The notes: generated from the letters alone by a model not told the origin. DNA of 64,000 nt from Diplocarpon mali (GCA_024741835.1 JAENRP010000009.1:62001-126000), one strand, 5' to 3'. Numbered from the stretch's first letter, positions 23,351 through 35,458 are shown. A program made the numbers and translations.

Positions 23351-24368
23351 TCATAGATTCGTAAGATAGTCTTCAATCTCCTGGGGTGTCAGCTTTCGAA
23401 ATCTTGGCCCTTGTGCTCCTTCAACTCCTTCAACGCCAAGCAGATGATGAGCTGGGGGTCCAACAATACCTGTAGATGTCAGTAAATACTTTATAGTCCA
23501 GGTAGAGCTGCATACCAATCTCAACTGTCTCTCCATTCATCTCCCCCTCGATCGTCTCCTTCAATGTCAACAGAGCAATGTGAACGGCGTCCTCCAACTC
23601 TAAGCCCTCTGTGTATCTCTTCTCCAAGAATGTCTTTGCAGAAGTAGCGCTCTTGCCGATCGCCGTCGCCTTCCATGGGAAATAACTGCCACTGGGATCA
23701 ACCTGGTACAGCATGGGTCCGCCTTTCAAAGTGCCTCCAGTTTTCCCGGATGCCTTCTTCTCGTCCGGGTGCGTATCGGCAGTGGCAGCCTGGTCCGACT
23801 CTGGCTCAATACCCTCATCCCACCCAGCAATCAACAGACTGACTCCATACGGTCGCACTCCACCAGACTGGGTAGCCTCCTGCATGACTCTGGCCACATC
23901 CTGCACTAATATCCTTGTTGGTGGGTACTCGTTGTAGATTCGTTTGTAGCCGGTGTGCGAGACTTTGCGCGCCTTATCGACTAGTACTCTGTAATCTGGA
24001 CCCATTCCGGAGTAGACCATGCCGATATTTGGGGTGATGAGGCTGACTTTTGAAAGGGAAGGAGGATCAATGAGGGGAGAAGAAGACTTCTTTTCTGTGG
24101 CCAGGACGATTCCGTTTGTAGCTGCGTAGGAGTTAGATATACCTCTAAATACCTATAATCACGCTCTATCGTACCCTTAATTCCCAGCGCAGTTACACCT
24201 TGATTGACAGCATTCAATGCATATTCTGTATTGACAAAGTTAGCACCCAGCCCTTGGAACGCGAACGGTGAGACGCCAGCGCACCAAAAGCAGCGTGGAC
24301 TGACCTATTTGAACCAACTTTCCGCTCGGAGAAAAGGTAGTAAGTGAGAATGAGTATCTGTCCGCCAT
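23351..24368 (-). CDS. pre8: 20S proteasome subunit alpha type-2
   Basis: This is a non-catalytic alpha-ring subunit that gates the 20S proteasome core in cytosol and nucleus. Exons 24368-24305, 24225-24175, 24121-23516 and 23469-23351 sum to 840 bases, or 279 residues. The alpha-type N-terminus [22 protein letters not shown] is the family signature. Subunit alpha-2 is indicated by [34 protein letters not shown] and KTFLEKRY. An acidic and polar insert around residues 160-185 ([19 protein letters not shown]) makes it longer than the usual 250 or so residues. It lies tail to tail with the RCC1-like gene, 120 bases apart, and diverges from the RING-CH gene. Confidence 0.95.
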
Positions 24369-24731
24369 AATTGCGACGTATGATCTGAGCTTGGAGGGAG
24401 GGTGACTGTTGTCGTCAGAATGTCGTGCTCACGTTTTAGAGCTCTCGTGTAGGCAGTCAACACCGCGTCGGTAGCGCTTTGGTCGGGGCGGCACAATATA
24501 AGTCCGTGCTTGCTTAGCTTAGCTCATAGCTTTCCATCATCGAATCGGAATTCTATGTCTCCAGAGTTCTCAGAAGCCACGTCTCCAGCTGCTCGCCCTC
24601 AGTTACTCCGGCGCTGTGTTCTACATAAATAATGCCTCCACGCTGATCACTTTTAGGAGCTGCGGAGCTACTTTTGATATTGCTTCGATGCATACAAAGC
24701 CATTTTATTTTGAGCTGTAAGCTACTTCATC
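24369..24731. promoter_or_regulatory. Shared promoter region, proteasome alpha-2 and RING-CH E3
   Basis: These 363 bases separate two divergent starts of proteolysis genes, one for a proteasome subunit and one for a ubiquitin ligase. The sequence holds no obvious Rpn4-type box or repeat. Shared control is inferred from arrangement only. Confidence 0.4.
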
Positions 24732-25818
24732 ATGCCAATCCCTCACGAAACCCGATCCAGCTGGTCTTGGCCCGAATCAACCGAGGACATGAGAGAAGAT
24801 CTTGAAAGAAGAGATACGCCAGGCGCTTTCGCAGACAAAGATCAAGGAGATGGTGCAGAAACTCCGTCCGAAAATATCGATGAAAACACGCCCCCAACCC
24901 CGCCTCGGAAGCACTACGCATCTCGAACATGCAGAATCTGCTTGGAAGAAGTGTTTCCAACTTTTGAGCCGCTTTCGGGTGGAATTCCGTCAATCCTTCA
25001 CCCCGCTCCGAAGGTTCTTTTTATATCATCAGATCCTAACTCGGGTCGACTGATCAGGCCATGCAAATGTCGCGGGTCTCAGCAATATGTCCACGAGGGC
25101 TGCCTGCAGGAATGGAGACATTCAGACCCGTCCCACGCGCGACGTATTTATTGGGAATGTCCTACTTGCAAATATCAGTATCGCCTGGAGCGGATGCGAT
25201 GGAGTCGAGTGATCACGAGCACCTTGACACAAATCTTGATCACCTTAAGTATCATGATTGCCACGGTCTTTGTATTTGGTTTCATCGCAGACCCCATCAT
25301 AAACTTGTACCTCGACCCATATGATACGATCACCTCTTTGCCATCAGGTGGGCCGGCTATGTTACTTGAAGACGACGATGCGTCTTGGATTGAGCACTTC
25401 TTGAAAGGGTTGGCCTCGTTAGGGTTGCTTGGATTTGTGAAGGTGTTTTTTGCAATGAGTCCGTGGCACTGGTGGAACATGCGTAACAGTGGAGTACTTG
25501 GTGGTGGCGGCCGTAGAAGAGGGGGAACAGGGCGTGAGCGGTTGTCTGATATCTCATGGACCATTGTTGTCATTGGTGTGATAACTTTCCTGGCTGTAAG
25601 TGGAATCCACTTCAATCAGAAAATGGTAACTGACAAACAAGGCTGTATGGACTTGGGTCAGAGCCTGGACTGCAAAAACCCTCAATGCAGTTGGTGATAA
25701 GGTTATCGATGTACAGGGAGAGGACGAACCCGAAGAGCTCGTAGACCCAACAGCAGCTGCCGCAGAAGTCAAGACTGATGCGACGAATTTGGACTCAGAG
25801 AGTCGAAAGGATCTGTAG
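24732..25818 (+). CDS. RING-CH (RINGv) membrane E3 ubiquitin ligase
   Basis: This membrane protein is of the MARCH type and should ubiquitylate membrane or secretory-pathway targets. Exons 24732-25595 and 25642-25818 give 346 residues. The N-terminal 70 residues are acidic and disordered. The RING-CH finger spans about residues 70-155: CRICLEE, then CKC, then HEGCLQEW, then CPTCKYQY, which gives the C4HC3 order. A 40-residue insert with many Pro lies inside the finger. Three hydrophobic segments follow: ILITLSIMIATVFVFGF, LGLLGFVKVFF and WTIVVIGVITFLA. The intron falls right after the last one, and the short second exon gives an acidic tail. The gene diverges from proteasome alpha-2. Confidence 0.88.
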
Positions 25819-26444
25819 TTCGCTACCGATTCCCGGCCTTTCAGCATAGTTAGCAGCTTTGTGTACTTTGCAGCTTTATACCCAATTTCTACTTTCCCGC
25901 AGTAACCGCTCCCCCCCAAAATTGCACACAACTTAAGCTGCCACGAGTACCTCTCAAAGTAGGGTGTCAGCTAGTCTGTGTGCATAGAATTACTGCTCTG
26001 CTGGAGCCTCGAAACTTGAGCGTCTTGTTTTTGTTTCATCACCGGCGACCGCGAGCGCAGTCACCATTCTGTTTATATGCCACATTCCCTTAGTGAGACT
26101 GTGGCGCTGGTTCTCTGCTTCGTCGAGATGCTTCCAGAGAATCGGAGACGGATGGTTCGATAAATTTGTATTGCAATAATGCGCATATTGTAGGCAGACG
26201 GATGAACTCACGGAACTTATTAAAGTGTCACATTCTGGGCATGTGCCACGCCATATGCTAGAGGACCTTCTTGAAGTTTTCCCCTCCGGTGCGCCAGGTC
26301 TCCCTTCTCAATCGCCCGGTTCAACTCCTTCGTGTTGGTGATCACCCAGCCACTGTTTGCGACTTTTAGCTGAGTCTTTTCGACTTCGCGCAGAGCTACT
26401 GTCAGGCTTATATAAAATAGTAATGTTTCCTTTCACAATATTCC
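25819..26444. other. Intergenic, nothing recognised
   Basis: This is the convergent gap between the RING-CH gene and the isomerase remnant. No conserved frame or repeat is visible. Confidence 0.55.
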
Positions 26445-27947
26445 TCACGCCTCGGCGTACGCAATGTATGTTTCGAATCTGTTCTCTGATACCAACTCTA
26501 GCTCTGTATCATAGCCAACAAAGAATACGTAGCCTTCATTGACTTCAGTCTGCCTTCCCTAGGCCTTGAGGATCCCCTTTCCTCCAGTGACAATAAGGAT
26601 AGCTAGCCCATTCAGCGCTGCAGTAGTCTCCTCACCAGCTTGCAAGTCCGTAACCAGTACATTGAACTCGCTCAAAGGAGGAGCCAAAACTTGCGTGTAA
26701 ACTTGAATTTCCTTTAGCGATGACTTGGACTTGAGAAGCACTTCATCGGTAGATCCGGAGCTCAAAGTCAGGGTAGCCGTGAACAGCTCTGTGGAATCTT
26801 GATCGGCACGGGGCAGAAACCGGTGTTGAGGAAGTTATGGCTGCGGGCCATACATTCGACGATATCGCCGCTCATGTAGGCATGAATACCACTTATCTCA
26901 TTTTACCCATGTGATCTCAGGCAAGTCTAGAAGCACTCACTCTGCTGGAACATAGTTCGACTCGCCCTTCTCCATCACCATGAAATTCGGTGCTAAAACA
27001 GCGATGAGTATCCCGGGGCCAGACTTATCATACTGTTCCGCAAGTCTGGGTAGCAGTTCGGCAATATGCTCCTCTCCCTTGCCAAACTCACTCGCCTTCA
27101 TAGCCCTCAATTTCTTGTACACATCTACGTTTTCCTCGTCGCTCGACATCAGGATTTTGCTAACAATCGTCTTCAAACTCTCAGGGGTGAAATGGGCTCG
27201 AGCGTCTTTGGGAACGAAACTCGATTTCAGGACTGGAACATCGGTAAACAGTGTCTGAACCCGTGGAAGCGGCTTCTAAGATCTCGAACTTAGACAGGGC
27301 AACGGCTATCTCGGGCTTGTGATTGGCGTCGTCGTACTTTTCTGGGTTCCTTTCGTAAAGCTTGGCGGCGAGATCCTTGTCGGGGTGTATTTGTAGCCGG
27401 AGTGCTTCGGCGACTGAAAGGATCTGGGAGAGTCTAAGTGAACTCGTTTTCGCTAGGGCGGATGAGATGATGTACCTTTAAGGAAAAGGGAAGATCTGCT
27501 CCGAACTTGGCAAGGATGGAGTTGCCGATCAGAGCTTCTCTATTGGCCTTCAGGTACTCTTGGAGGTCTTGACGGCTGGAGAGGATGAGGGATGGGGTTA
27601 TGGGGTAAGTACCCATCCATTGCTATTCGCATTATCAGAATACATCCCCCAAAATTGAATGATCACAGTTTTCTATGGTCCTGTATCACTTGTGAGAAAC
27701 AGCCCAAAGCTGATCAACATACGCAATGCATATCCTCTTTGAACGACTTTGATCGTCTGGTAGGGATGGGACACTTCAAGTCACAAACAAGAGCGCACCC
27801 AAACTCTGCATAATATTTGGACTCGTCGAGCTTGAAGTGTCCTCCTGGAGTGACAGCAGCAAAGCGAGCAACCAGAGACTCCTTTCCTTTCTTCCCCCAA
27901 GGATAATTATTGCACTGACATTCCAATTGGATAAGTGAAGAATGCAT
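26445..27947 (-). pseudogene. Mannose-6-phosphate isomerase, broken by frameshifts and an in-frame stop
   Basis: The enzyme interconverts mannose-6-phosphate and fructose-6-phosphate to supply GDP-mannose. The full-length homology is clear: start CNNYPWGKKG, zinc ligand region QIHPDK, NHKPE, then IHAYMSGDIVECMARS, and end VFFVGYDTELEL to IAYAEA. The frame is broken. Near 27280 the conserved stretch after SKFE is shortened and the frame moves to PLPRVQTLF. Near 26809 one C is missing in the run before the ADQDSTELF segment. A TAG interrupts the frame at 26560-26562, with 38 codons of good homology beyond it. A conserved Trp-containing segment near 27800 is also replaced by odd sequence. The zinc-binding residues survive, so decay looks recent. 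Sequencing error could explain the lost C but hardly all breaks. An intact copy elsewhere is expected. Confidence 0.8.
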
Positions 27948-28858
27948 GGCTGATGGAAATCCACAGACTGTTCTGAGTGACTGAGTATATGAGGAGACGA
28001 AAGGGCTTCCCGGGTTGACAGTGAAAGGAGCACACAATGGTCTCTGGATGACGTTGAATTCTAGTTTATGAGGGGAACCCACTGCGTATACCAGCTGCGG
28101 GCCACCCAGCGCCATTCTGTTAGTACGGGTGTGCCGTCAAGAGGAGATCCGATCTACTGTGGTAGAAGAGGTCGGCTAGCCACCTGTCAGTTGTTGGATG
28201 CAATGTTTTATATTATCTCAGCAAGGTCAAATGGGAAGTGATCGCACCCACCTATGTACAAGAACTCGGCTCTTTGAAAGTGTTTTTCTAGTAGCATGTC
28301 TTTCAATCATCAGGCGGTAAAAGTGTAGAGTCGTCGGGGAAACACAGTAATTCCAGCCCTCTCAGCCAGTTTCCAACTTCCAACTTTCCAAACCCCAACC
28401 GCCCCCGGCCCCCCTTTAAAGGCCTTATCTATTGGCTCGGAATTTAGCGCGCCAAGCCCATCTAGGGAGCACCCAGTGTGTTTGGCGATAATTTGTCAAG
28501 TCAAAGTAGTCGGGGAGGTCATCTCCAGTCGTGGCACTTACCTAGCACCAGATCTACACCACGAGCAGCCCTTTATCCACCGCAACCATAGGAGGTCAAC
28601 CTCCCTCCGTCAACACGACAAGGCCATATGACAAGGCCATATAGCAAGGCCTCTCTTGCATACATTCGACGTGTCCATCTCAAACCATCCTCCAAGCACT
28701 CGCCGTCCCCTATTGTCCTTCGCCAATACGCAACAAAGAGGAAGTTGGCCTTGTCCTGGTCCTGACCATCAAGTTCACGGCACCTATCTCGGAGTCCGCA
28801 TCTCATATCAGCTCGCTAGGGACAATTGCTCTGGTCCATTGGGCTTTCTGCCTCCAAA
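27948..28858. promoter_or_regulatory. Divergent upstream region, isomerase remnant and mannosyltransferase
   Basis: These 911 bases lie between a minus-strand and a plus-strand start. I see no repeat. A second Met for the mannosyltransferase lies at 28826. The minus-strand frame of the isomerase stays open upstream to 28115 without homology. Confidence 0.45.
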
Positions 28859-29893
28859 ATGCATATGGCGCTTCCAATAAGAAAGTCTTCGGACCCCCCA
28901 CAGTTTGCGATTCGGTCAACGCGATTCCCAGCCTTCCGAAGAAGCAGAGTCCAAGCTATAGCTGTCTGCGCATTAGCAGTGATGGCAGTTTTCTTCATAC
29001 TCTCAAAACTTTTCGGTGGCTCAGAAGGAGTACCGTCAGGGACACCACCAGTTGTGATTGTGACAGTTCTGGATCCAACCAGCCAGAGCAAGGAATATAT
29101 AAACAATGTAAAGGACAACAGGATAGAATACGCTAGTAAACATGGTAAGAACCGTAGCTTAGAACCGAAAGAGTGGCATAGCTGACTTAAGATAGGTTAC
29201 GCTACCTTTTTCCCAACTGTAAACGACTACGATCTGCGAGGATCTCCTAAGTCCTGGGCCCGAGTCCCAGCAGTTCGGCACGCCTTGACGAAATTCCCTC
29301 ACAGCACTTACATCTGGTACCTGGACCAAAACTCTCTAATCATGAACCCAGATATGACAGTAGAGGGTGAGGTTATGAACATCAAAAAGCTGGAAAGCAT
29401 AATGGTGAGGGATCGACCAATTGTCCCCCCAGACAGTGTTATCAAGACATACCCACATTTGAAAGGAGGCAACATAGATCTTGTTCTTACTCAGGACAAG
29501 GAGGGACTATCGCAGAGCAGCTTCATTATCAGGAAAGGCGAATGGGCTAGGTTTTTTTTGGACACCTGGTTTGATCCACTGTACCGCTCATACAACTTCC
29601 AGAAGGCAGATACCCATGCTTTGGTGAGTAGATGAGATACAATAGCATATGTACCAGATGCTAATTGGTTATAGGAACACATCGTGCAATGGCATCCAAC
29701 AATCCTCTCTAAGCTTGCTCTTGTACCTCAAAGGACCTTCAACGGATATAGCAAGCAGGACCTTGCATCAGAAAATGGCGCATACAAAGATGGCGATTTT
29801 GTCATCCGGTTCATTGGATGTGAACAGACAGGGAGAAGCTGCGAGGTAGAGGCAGAACCATTTTCAAAGCAGTGGCAGACAGCATTTCGATAA
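28859..29893 (+). CDS. mnn11: GT34 alpha-1,6-mannosyltransferase, Mnn10/Mnn11 family
   Basis: This Golgi type II membrane enzyme extends the alpha-1,6-mannan backbone of N-glycans as part of the M-Pol II complex. Exons 28859-29144, 29196-29623 and 29675-29893 give 310 residues. A cytoplasmic tail of about 30 residues is followed by the membrane anchor AVCALAVMAVFFILSKLF. The catalytic domain has VVIVTVLDP, then HGYATFFPTVNDYD, then the nucleotide-sugar motif region YIWYLDQNSLIMNP, and near the end VIRFIGCEQTGRSCEVE. The second intron has a clear branch site (gctaat). I chose Met 28859 (MHMALPI); an in-frame Met at 28826 would add 11 residues. Assignment to Mnn11 and not Mnn10 rests on the LDQN form of the motif. 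Confidence 0.88.
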
Positions 29894-30810
29894 ACAAACA
29901 TACTCTTTGATTCTTGTCTGTCTTTAGAACCATATATGAAGGTCACAGGACGCCCTAATGATCCCACGATCTATGAACCAACCTCTCGACACAGAGGTAG
30001 AGAGCGAAAATGGCGTTCTAGGCGTTTGAGGAAGACGGGAGGAACTGTGTGTCTACATTTTAATATGCTCTGCATTGGTCAAGTATCCACACGGAATTAC
30101 AGGACACGCACTTTACTAGGAATGGAGTTTGCAGCAACGCCTGCGGGAGAAGGCTTAGTCCCTATGTATATTATATCACATACCCTCACAGTCGGTAGTA
30201 CTGTTGTTTGCTTCAAAAAGGGTCAAGTTAGCAACCATCGTGTACTGGAGGTCAGATCACAAGGAATTTACTTTGAAATATAGGAAAACGTAGCACACTG
30301 CTGCAGATACATCAGATGTTGAGATGATGCCACTGCTTGTGTGCAGAGCCGAAACTGCTTAATCTGTTTACCGAGTAGTTCCAGCCTTGCTTAGGATACT
30401 TGTCTACCGAGCGGCAACATATGTATTCGGATGCTCATATGGTCGTAAAGGCTAATGGCATTGCATGCAGCCCCGATTCCCTGTCGTGCTTGGGAGCATG
30501 AGCCCGAAGCTCCACACGCATAACAAACCATTGATGGGGTCTCTATTGAACGCCCCGCGCCAGCCCGCTACTACAACGTACCTACGGACTAATGGCTCCT
30601 CAGCCGCTCTGACCAATGACAGCCCTAGATAGAGTGTACTGAACTGAACGGATTTTCTGCCTTGCTCACATGCCATTTCGCTTCGGCTCTGCAGCCTAGT
30701 ACGAGATCGACTGACGTTTGTACAAGTCAGTTCCATCTCGAAACGGCCCGGTTCAAGGGACAAGTTTAAAGGCTCAGAGGATCCTTCGCTGTGCAGCAAG
30801 AAAAAAAAAC
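29894..30810. other. Intergenic, nothing recognised
   Basis: I see only the 3' region of the mannosyltransferase gene and the promoter of the lyase gene. A 115-codon frame at 29936-30283 has no recognisable content. Confidence 0.55.
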
Positions 30811-32617
30811 ATGCCGGGCACCTCGAGGCTACCCGCCAGTTTGCGCAACAGCTTTACGACCAAGAAGGCCGGTTCGAGCGGGCAACTACTGTCTCTCAAT
30901 ATCGACTTGTAAGTCTTCTTGGAACGGCAGAAGAATGTAGCTGACTTGAATTGCGATACAGATTCCGTAATATCATATTCTTCCTCTTTCTGCTAAGATG
31001 GACAAGAAAAGCATTGCTGAAACTCAAGGGACGAGGGCTTTTTGGCACATTTGCAGATACCTACACCTCCCTCCGGCGCACTCTCTATGGTCTCTTCCTC
31101 CGTGCACCGGGAGTGCGGTCCCAGGTCCAGAAGCAGGTCGCCGAAGCTATCACGAAGCTGCAAGGGAAGCTCGTGCCGTCTGGACCGGGCATCGTACGAT
31201 ACCTGACGCTGCCGAAGGAAGGATGGTCCGAGGAGACGGTGCTGAAGGAACTGGAGGCGCTGGCCAATATGGACCATACGAGATGGGAGGATGGGTTCGT
31301 GTCGGGAGCAGTATACCACGGAGGAGACGCCCTGATCAAGTTGCAGACAGAAGCGTTTGGGAAGTTCACGGTGGCCAACCCGATACATCCTGATGTCTTC
31401 CCGGGAGTCAGGAAGATGGAGGCGGAGATCGTGTCAATGGTATTGAGCATGTTTAATGCGCCGACTGGATCAGCAGGAGTTACAACCAGCGGAGGGACAG
31501 AGTCTATCTTGATGGCATGTTTGAGTGCTCGAAATAAGGCATATGCAGAGCGAGGCGTCACTGAACCAGAGATGTAGGTAATCCTCCCTATTTCTGGAAA
31601 ACAGCACTAATAAATATGTACAGTATCCTGCCAGAAACAGGGCACACAGCCTTCCGTAAAGCAGGCGAATACTTCGGTATCAAGGTCCACCTAGTCGCCT
31701 GCCCAGCACCCAGCTACCAAGTACACGTCCCGTCCGTCTCGCGGCTGGTCAACAGTAATACAATCCTGCTCGTCGGCTCCGCGCCCAGTTTCCCACATGG
31801 CATAATAGACGACATCACTTCCCTTTCTAAGCTAGCCGTTAAACGCAAGATTCCCCTGCATGTCGACTGCTGCTTGGGCTCTTTCCTCGTTCCCTTCCTC
31901 GAGAGAGCTGGCTTCGAGACCGAGTCCTTCGATTTCAGGCTCAAGGGCGTGACAAGCATTAGCTGCGACACGCATAAATATGGCTTTGCGCCCAAGGGCA
32001 ACTCGACCTGTCTATACCGCACGGAAAAGCTGCGCAGCTACCAATACTTCATCTCACCCGACTGGTCAGGTGGCGTGTACGCCTCTCCTTCGATCGCCGG
32101 GTCGAGACCCGGTGCGTTAATTGCGGGATGCTGGGCTAGTCTCATGAGTGTGGGGGAGTTGGGCTATATCAAGTCCTGCTCTGAGATCGTGGGCGCGACG
32201 AAGAAGATCGCGGATGCTATTGAGCATAACCCTACGCTGAACAGCGATCTGGAGGTCTTGGGTCACCCGTTGGTGTCGGTTGTGGCTTTCAACTCCAAGA
32301 CGCTGGATGTGTACGACATTGCCGATGCAATGTCGGCCAAGGGGTGGCACTTGAACTCCCTGCAGAGCCCGCCTGCTATTCATGTCGCGGTCACCTTGCC
32401 CATCGTCAAAGTTTGGGAGAAGCTGGTCGCAGATTTAGAAGCCGTGGTCGAAGGTGAGAAGGAGAAGGAGCGAGTGCGGATTGCGGAGGGTAAGGGTGCC
32501 AAGGGCAAGAGTTTGGGCGACAGTGCTGCGTTGTATGGCGTTGCTGGCAGTTTGCCAAATAAGAGTGTCGTGGTCGAGCTCGCTAGTGGGTTCCTAGATA
32601 CGTTGTATAAAGCTTAA
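30811..32617 (+). CDS. dpl1: Sphingosine-1-phosphate lyase (dihydrosphingosine phosphate lyase)
   Basis: This PLP-dependent enzyme of the endoplasmic reticulum splits long-chain base phosphates into a fatty aldehyde and phosphoethanolamine, the exit step of sphingolipid metabolism. Exons 30811-30908, 30962-31573 and 31624-32617 sum to 1,704 bases, or 567 residues. The N-terminal membrane segment IIFFLFLLRW is split from the start by intron 1. The PLP-binding lysine lies in SCDTHKYGFAPKG, preceded by HVDCCLGSFLVPF. GTTESI-like TTSGGTESILMACL and SGAVYHGG are further family blocks. A short basic insert (EKEKERVRIAEGKGAKGK) lies near the C-terminus. The length is normal. Confidence 0.95.
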
Positions 32618-32839
32618 TTATGCTTTCATGCACATTTTCACGACTGGGGTGTATTTGGGTATCCCTTGGCAGATTGGCTTGCGAGGTTCGTAGCGAAAGT
32701 TGTCGTCTATTCGATGACTTTTGTCTACCTGACGGTAATCGAAGACCTAGTCTCCGTTCTTAGCCCTTGTATCACTCCACGGGCATGAAATTGTGGTCAT
32801 GAAGTTCTTGAGAGCGCCTCAACATGATAAAATTTCCTT

Positions 32840-34325
32840 TCACGATGTTTCAAGCTTGCTGAGCCAGTTGATAACCATCATAGCTTCCACCAGAGCCACC
32901 TTCGCACCGAATTTCTCCCCATCCACCGACGACGCCTGTAGCGTCAAGTTGAACAGACTCAGAACATCGAAATGTTTCTCTTTTGCTGCTGGAGCCATCA
33001 AGGCATGGTAATTCCAGAGGGCGAGGTTTCCTCCCTTGGGAAGAGTGCCGGGTGCTTTGTTTAGCCCGAATGCAGGACGACTGAGAAAAAGCATTGGAAT
33101 ATTACGCTCAGACCCTGAGGCAAGAGTATACCTTTGGGGAGAGCTTAGAGTCAGCGTTGCCTATGCAGGTAGTTCTCGAGAGCGCCGATGCTCACTCAGG
33201 GGCCCTAAAGCATGACTGAGGAGCACAGTATGTCTCGAACATGTGAGAAAGGCTCGCAGGACAAGCTCGGAAGGGAACGAAAGACTCGGAGAACACTCAC
33301 CATTCATCCAGCGCCTTCGTGCTCGAAGCGGAGTCGAGTGACGAGGCGTGACTGAAGGAGAAAATCAAAGGGGACGGTTGCCATGGATTCGACTTCCCGT
33401 AGGTAAGATCCTTGAAGCTATTCTGCGCAGCAGGGGAAGCGGGGACTGTTTCGACAGGTAAGTAGGCGTGGGGAATGCCTCCAGGCCATTGATTAGCTTC
33501 GTTGAGGACTGAAGGAGAACCCAAACATACGCTCGCAGAGATAAGGACTGCCTTTTCGGCCACCACCTCCATTTTTCATGACTTCCTCGGTGCTTTGGAC
33601 GGCGAATTTCACGCAATCACTGTCCAGAAACTGATTATCACATTTACATTTTGCCTGATCTTCATCGCCCATGCGCCATTCTTGGTTTCCGCCCAGAATG
33701 AGATCCTCCCGGAGCAGGATATTAAAAGCCGTGTAGACAGACTGTGCAACATCGTCGCCGACGAAGACAACGGCACTGAAGCGGTCCAGGATCATGCAGA
33801 TCTCAGGAGTTGAGAACCACTTGTAGGTACAGCCTAACCATGTCAACAAATAGTCATCAGGAGACCATTAAAACGTACCTTTGCCAACGAACGGCTCATC
33901 AAAGCCATGTCGCCCGCCACCACTCAATGCCTCCAGAAGCTGAGCTCTCTTGCCGCAAAAAGGACTGGCTGTCGGATTTGATGGCCAGGGCGCGGTATAC
34001 AGATCTCTTTGTAGGATACCGCACTCTCGACTACCTGCAAAATGTTTGATTGTACTGTAAGCAGGCACGTGAGGACTTGAACCGGGATGGAGATGAGGGG
34101 CACTCACTCTTCTCCGGGCTCAAGAACTGCTGCTCGAGTGGTGCGGTAAGCGAACATTGCTCGCACGATGTACGAGATCGGGAGGCAGACGACATAAGCA
34201 CCGCAGCAGAAGAGGACCGCGAGGAATAGCAGGCGGAGGATAGAGGCTCGGGATGAGGAGGGACTTCGAGTGTCGAGCTTCATGGCAGGCCACGAAGTGA
34301 GCAGCAGTCTTAAAGCGATGCCCAT
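32840..34325 (-). CDS. GDSL/PC-esterase-like type II membrane protein, catalytic residues apparently lost
   Basis: Five exons (34325-34108, 34030-33879, 33833-33531, 33478-33301, 33131-32840) sum to 1,143 bases, or 380 residues. A membrane anchor, ILRLLFLAVLFCCGAYVVCL, starts near residue 28, so the rest should face the lumen or exterior. The segment FSAVVFVGDDVAQSVYTAFNILLREDL has the position and context of the GDS block of fungal SGNH/PC-esterase proteins, but Ser is Asp. Cysteines in the CKCDNQFLDSDC stretch fit an extracellular fold. The end, SSVDGEKFGAKVALVEAMMVINWL, resembles the block that usually holds the catalytic Asp and His, here with Lys in the His place. It may be a pseudoenzyme. 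The family assignment is by pattern only. Confidence 0.65.
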
Positions 34326-34439
34326 GATTGTCGTTCGGATGATTGTTTGGTAGCAGGGAGTGAGACTATGAGAAGACGGAGACTATGACGGGAGAAGATG
34401 AGGCGTGGCCTCCCTCAACTTACCGGTGGTACCTGCCTA

Positions 34440-34442
<3 letters not shown>

Positions 34443-34470
<28 letters not shown>
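34443..34470. repeat. CT microsatellite, 14 copies
   Basis: A near-perfect CT run lies about 120 bases upstream of the GDSL-like gene start. Polypyrimidine tracts are common in fungal promoters. Confidence 0.95.
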
Positions 34471-35422
34471 GCCGCAACGAACGTAACAACTGCCTTGCTT
34501 GAAGGCTCTGGACGAGATGCGTGCTTTCTTTGTCACTCAGCTACCTTGGTGGGTAGCAAGACAAAGGCGGCAAAGCACTTGCTACCTCCATTCTGGGCAT
34601 CATGCTCTCCGAGGCCGATATCTGATTCGTGCCGTCGTCGACACCACCGAGTATTCGAGATTGGAGAGGTCGGTAGTCTTTGCAACGGACCGCCACTTGT
34701 GCTTGTGAGGCGTGGGGAGGTTGCAACAAGGTACACAAAGGAAAAAGGGGTAGCGAAAAAGGCTACCCTGCCTCCCTTGGGTAGGTAGATATCCACAGCA
34801 CGTGGGTGTGAGTACAAGTCACCTGCTTCGAAGAACAACATGCGGATGAGGCCGTACACGGTAGGTAGATATCTACCAGCAGGTGACTATCACATATTCG
34901 AGAAGGTCGATACTCTTCTGCCTTTTTCCCGAGAGCTTCTACTGCCGAGGTACTTCCGTATGCTCGCCCGATGAGGCTAGTGCGTACTATCGACATGTTG
35001 CTCAAGATACTGCGGTGGGGACGGGGAGGCACAAGCAATTGACTTCTCCAGGCGCTCGACTTGGCATCGCAGAAAGCAATGAGGATACATACAGCCCGTA
35101 GGCGGGAGGGACGGCGAAATATGTGGCAAGTGGCGCTTCAAGGTCTGCGTGAAGCAGAAAGAGGTCCTCCCCCGAGTCCCGAGAGGAATTCCTTCACCAT
35201 GACCGAGACAGATTCGCGTGGGCTATCGCGGGAGTTCTATCGGTGCAGAAAGTCGCCAGGGACGGCCAGGGAAATAGTAGTGACCGTCCTATCTTGGCGA
35301 GCGACTCTGTAAAGCACAGTAGTTTTACTCGAGTAATGTCCTTGCGGGAGCGGGGGATATGCCGCTCGTCCTTGGCCCAATCGAAACGAGTATGACTGAC
35401 TCTTTGGTCGTCTGCTCTACTT

Positions 35423-35458
35423 CACCTCACCTCACCTCACCTCACCTCACCTCACCTC
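35423..35458. repeat. CACCT pentanucleotide array, about seven copies
   Basis: CACCT is repeated in tandem about 270 bases upstream of the PDK-type kinase start. The reverse complement AGGTG resembles stress- or Zn-finger-binding sites, but function is not shown. Confidence 0.95.

Noticed and set aside
34040..34107. Possible tRNA because of a ggttcaagtcc B-box-like string on the minus strand
   Set aside because: There is no matching A box or cloverleaf upstream. The string lies in the first intron of the GDSL-like gene.
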